The notes below the pieces were generated by a model, which made no database searches, had not been told where the DNA came from, and saw nothing but the letters and a program-made list of their open reading frames with translations. From Takashimella koratensis (Eukaryota > Basidiomycota > Tremellomycetes > Trichosporonales > Tetragoniomycetaceae), in NCBI GenBank assembly GCA_003116875.1, contig BCKT01000004.1:1897243-1961242 (forward strand): a DNA stretch of 64,000 nt, given 5' to 3'. Shown here piece by piece: positions 61,643 to 64,000 of this stretch. A program made the position numbers and the translations under genes. Position 1 is the first letter of the stretch. Each line of letters begins with the position of its first letter.

Positions 61643-63600
61643 ATGTCTACCAAGGAGCTCTACCCCTCTGACGAGATTGCTCACGAGCTCGAGGCTCAAG
61701 GCGATGACAAGACCGCCTTTGGCGACAAGTCTCCTGGTGTCCGCCAGATCGAGGCTATCGCCAAGAACCTCACCGCTACTCAGCGCTACATTCTCTGGTT
61801 CTCCGTCCTCCTCATCGCCTACGTCTACACTCTCGACCTGACTGTTCGATACACCTACCAGGCGTTTGCTCTTTCCGCTTTCTCGACCGCCGCGCAGATC
61901 TCCACTGTCACTGTCGTTCGTTCGATCGTCGCTGCCGCCGCCCAGCCTCTCTACGCCAAGATCTCCGACTACTTTGGACGTCTCAGCATCCTCTTCATTG
62001 CTGTTCTTCTCTGGGTCGTTGGTAGTATCATCCAAGCCGCGTCCAAAGGTCTGAACGACTTCCTTGGCGGCGCCGTGCTCTACCAGTTTGGCTACACTGG
62101 TGTCCAACGTAAGTACTCCGTCGTTCCCGCTGACCGCAGTCCTCGTTGAGATTCTCGTTGCCGATACGACCCCTCTCCAGTCGCGCCTTTTCTTCTCGTT
62201 CATCCCCTCCGCCCCTTACCTCATCAACACCTGGGTCTCGGCGGACATCACCGCTGCTGTGACCGACACCTCGGGTCCTGGATGGCGATGGGGTATCGGC
62301 ATGTTCATCATCATCTTCCCGGCCCTCGCCGTTCCCCTCTTCCTCTCGCTCTGGACCGCGGGTCTCCGCGCCAAGAAGCAGGGTGCTCTTGAGGGTGTTC
62401 CCACCCCCCTCAAATCCATGCTCAACGCTTCGATGTGGTCGGACATCTTCTGGCAACTTGACGTTGTCGGTATTATTCTCCTTGCTGGGTCGTTCATCCT
62501 CATCCTTCTGCCGTTCACCTTGTTTGGCGGTGTCAGCTCGGACTGGAAGTCGGGCACTGCTATTGCCCCGGTTGTCGTCGGTGTCGTCGTCGCCTTCCCT
62601 GCGTTTGTCATCTGGGAGATGAAGTTTGCTCGTCACCCGGCAATCCCCTTCCGTCTCTTCAAGGACCGCCAGGTTCTCGCTTGTCTCTCCGTCGCGTGCC
62701 TTCTCAACGCCGCGTGGTACTGCCAGGGTGACTACATGTACTACACCTTGCTTGTCGCTTTCAACCAGTGAGTCGGGGTTTGGGACATGCTAACGGCAGG
62801 ACTGTCAAGCAAACCGGTTACATCCAGAACATTTACACCTTTGTCTCGACTTTCATTGGAATCTCTCTCGGTCTCGTCATTCGCTACGTTCACAGGCTCA
62901 AGTGGTTCGTCGTCTTCGGCACGGGTCTTTCGGTGGTTGCGTTCGGCCTCCTTCTTCGCTTCCGTTCCGCTGCGCAGGGTGGTGTCGGTGGTCTCATCGC
63001 TGGGGAGGTTCTCCTTGGTATTGCCTGTGAGTTGGCGTAAGGAATAATTCTGATGGCAGTCGGAATGTTCTCGTACCCATGTATGGCTCTCATCCAGTCG
63101 GCGGTTCAGCACGAGCGTACCGCCGTCGTTACCTCGCTCTACCTCGCGTCGTACTCGATCGGCTCGGCTCTGGGTAACACCATCGCCGCGGGTATCTGTG
63201 AGTAATAGTTGAGGCATGGCTAACTGCAGGGCTCAACCACATGCCAACCGAGCTCACCACGCAACTCTCCAACTACGGTATCACCAACGCCACCCTCGCG
63301 ACTTATGCATACGACTCGCCCATCGCGTTCATCGCCGACTACCCCGTTGGGACCCCGGCTCGCGAGGCCGTCTCTGCGGCGTACGGGGAACTCCAGCGCA
63401 AGCTCTGCACTGCTGGTATCTGCATATCCGCGCTCATCTTCATCGCTTCCTTGTTCCTGCGCAACCCGTACCTCGGCAAGGAGCAGACCGTTCTCGAGGC
63501 TGAGGGCTTTACCGTTCCTGTCAAGGAGGATGTCCACACTCTCGAGAACGCACCGGTTGACCACGAGGAGGTAGAGGCCAAGCCCGTTCGCGCGGCATAG
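61643..63600 (+). CDS. Siderophore-iron transporter-like major facilitator (SIT/ARN family)
   Basis: Plasma- or endosomal-membrane 14-segment transporter taking up ferric siderophores. The ATG at 61643 starts MSTKELYPSDEIAHELEAQG. Then VRQIEAIAKNLTATQRYILWFSVLLIAYVYTLDLTVRYTYQAFALS gives the family's N-terminal wording and first segment. Later: VRSIVAAAAQPLYAKISDYFGRL, and after an intron LVEILVADTTPLQSRLFFSFIPSAPYLINTWV. Then GPGWRWGIGMFIIIFP, WSDIFWQLDVVGIILL, RHPAIPFRLFKDRQVLACL, CQGDYMYYTLLVAFNQ|TVKQTGYIQNIYTFVSTF, and GMFSYPCMALIQSAVQHERTAVVTSLYLASYSIGSALGNTIAAGIW. The C-terminal loop SAAYGELQRKLCTAGICI is followed by an acidic tail ending PVRAA at 63600. Four introns. Iron regulation is suggested by the upstream GATA motif. 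Confidence 0.93.
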
Positions 63601-64000
63601 GGTAGATAGATGGCCTCATAATGCACTCGGAGACAGTGAGAGTAAGAGATGCATCGCTGTGGAGTTTGCAGTGTTGCTACGTGTCCTAGTGCCCTAAGGT
63701 AAGGCTGGCTTGACACACCCTCCTGTGTCATTGTCTAAAAACGGCCCCTTATTGCCGATTCCCCTATATAATTCTTCGGGCCTATTTGCCTTTTGAGCCT
63801 GTGAGTGTAAGGCGCCTCCCCTCTCCAGTCCCAGCTTGGGGACAATCGCTGCAGTAATGGGAATGCCTTATTGTTGTTTCTCCCTGCTTTTTCCCCCTCT
63901 GGCGCCTTTAGACATGGGCGCCCTGTTTTTACCTTGTTTTTTGCATGCAAAATGTAATGGCTCTGTCTCATTTAGACTCAGTTTTTGCCATACCAGCTCC
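63601..64000. other. Downstream stretch at the window edge, no gene seen
   Basis: This contains the transporter's 3' region and about 250 bp of unassigned sequence. Short open frames on the minus strand have no protein character. Confidence 0.6.

Overview
This window looks like nuclear DNA of a basidiomycete yeast. The order Trichosporonales (a Trichosporon/Apiotrichum/Cutaneotrichosporon-type organism) is my inference from gene style, not from a search. Nearly every gene is cut by many very short introns of about 35-55 nt, with GTGAGT/GTAAGT donors and a CTGAC/CTAAC branch site close to the AG. Genes lie on both strands. There are no ribosomal, tRNA or core-metabolism genes. The whole window reads as an accessory catabolic region of transporters, hydrolases, dioxygenases, dehydrogenases and zinc-cluster regulators.

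Layout, left to right. 1-16 kb: a zinc-cluster factor that runs off the left edge, a HpcH/HpaI aldolase, a gamma-glutamyltransferase, a D-2-hydroxyacid dehydrogenase, a phytanoyl-CoA-dioxygenase-like (PhyH) gene, a Dal5-type transporter, a second zinc-cluster factor and a Gfo/Idh/MocA dehydrogenase. 16.2-19.7 kb: a 3.6 kb gap without recognisable genes. It holds a perfect 365-bp tandem duplication, what looks like an old diverged copy of the same unit, and a 21-bp repeat. 19.7-25.2 kb: a second PhyH gene, an amidohydrolase that has lost its start, a zinc-cluster factor that has lost its end (the two broken ends meet at about 22.33 kb), and a second Dal5-type transporter. 25.6-33.6 kb: one giant hybrid histidine kinase (pseudokinase, AAA/STAND ATPase, GAF, His-kinase, receiver). 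34.5-37.6 kb: a broken medium-chain reductase and a secreted protein of unknown function. 37.8-45 kb: a second D-2-hydroxyacid dehydrogenase, an amidase, a third PhyH gene and a sugar transporter. 45.4-56.4 kb: a secreted type-B carboxylesterase, a second sugar transporter divergent from a GH78 alpha-L-rhamnosidase, a second gamma-glutamyltransferase that is probably frameshifted, and a RidA protein. 56.6-63.6 kb: an amino-acid permease, a fourth zinc-cluster factor and a siderophore-type transporter with an exact iron-GATA motif upstream.

How the genes may work together. The order D-2-hydroxyacid dehydrogenase (+), PhyH (-), major facilitator (+) occurs twice, at 6.7-11.5 kb and 37.8-44.9 kb. 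A third PhyH/amide-hydrolase/transporter group lies at 19.7-25.2 kb. Uptake plus oxygenative and hydrolytic breakdown of small nitrogen- or carbon-containing natural compounds is a reasonable inference, but no substrate can be named from sequence alone. The rhamnosidase-transporter pair is a clearer unit for using plant rhamnosides. Three genes or pairs show damage: amidohydrolase plus zinc-cluster factor, medium-chain reductase, and the second gamma-glutamyltransferase. This suggests a region in turnover, although sequencing error cannot be excluded for the single-base case. All exon joins were worked out by eye.
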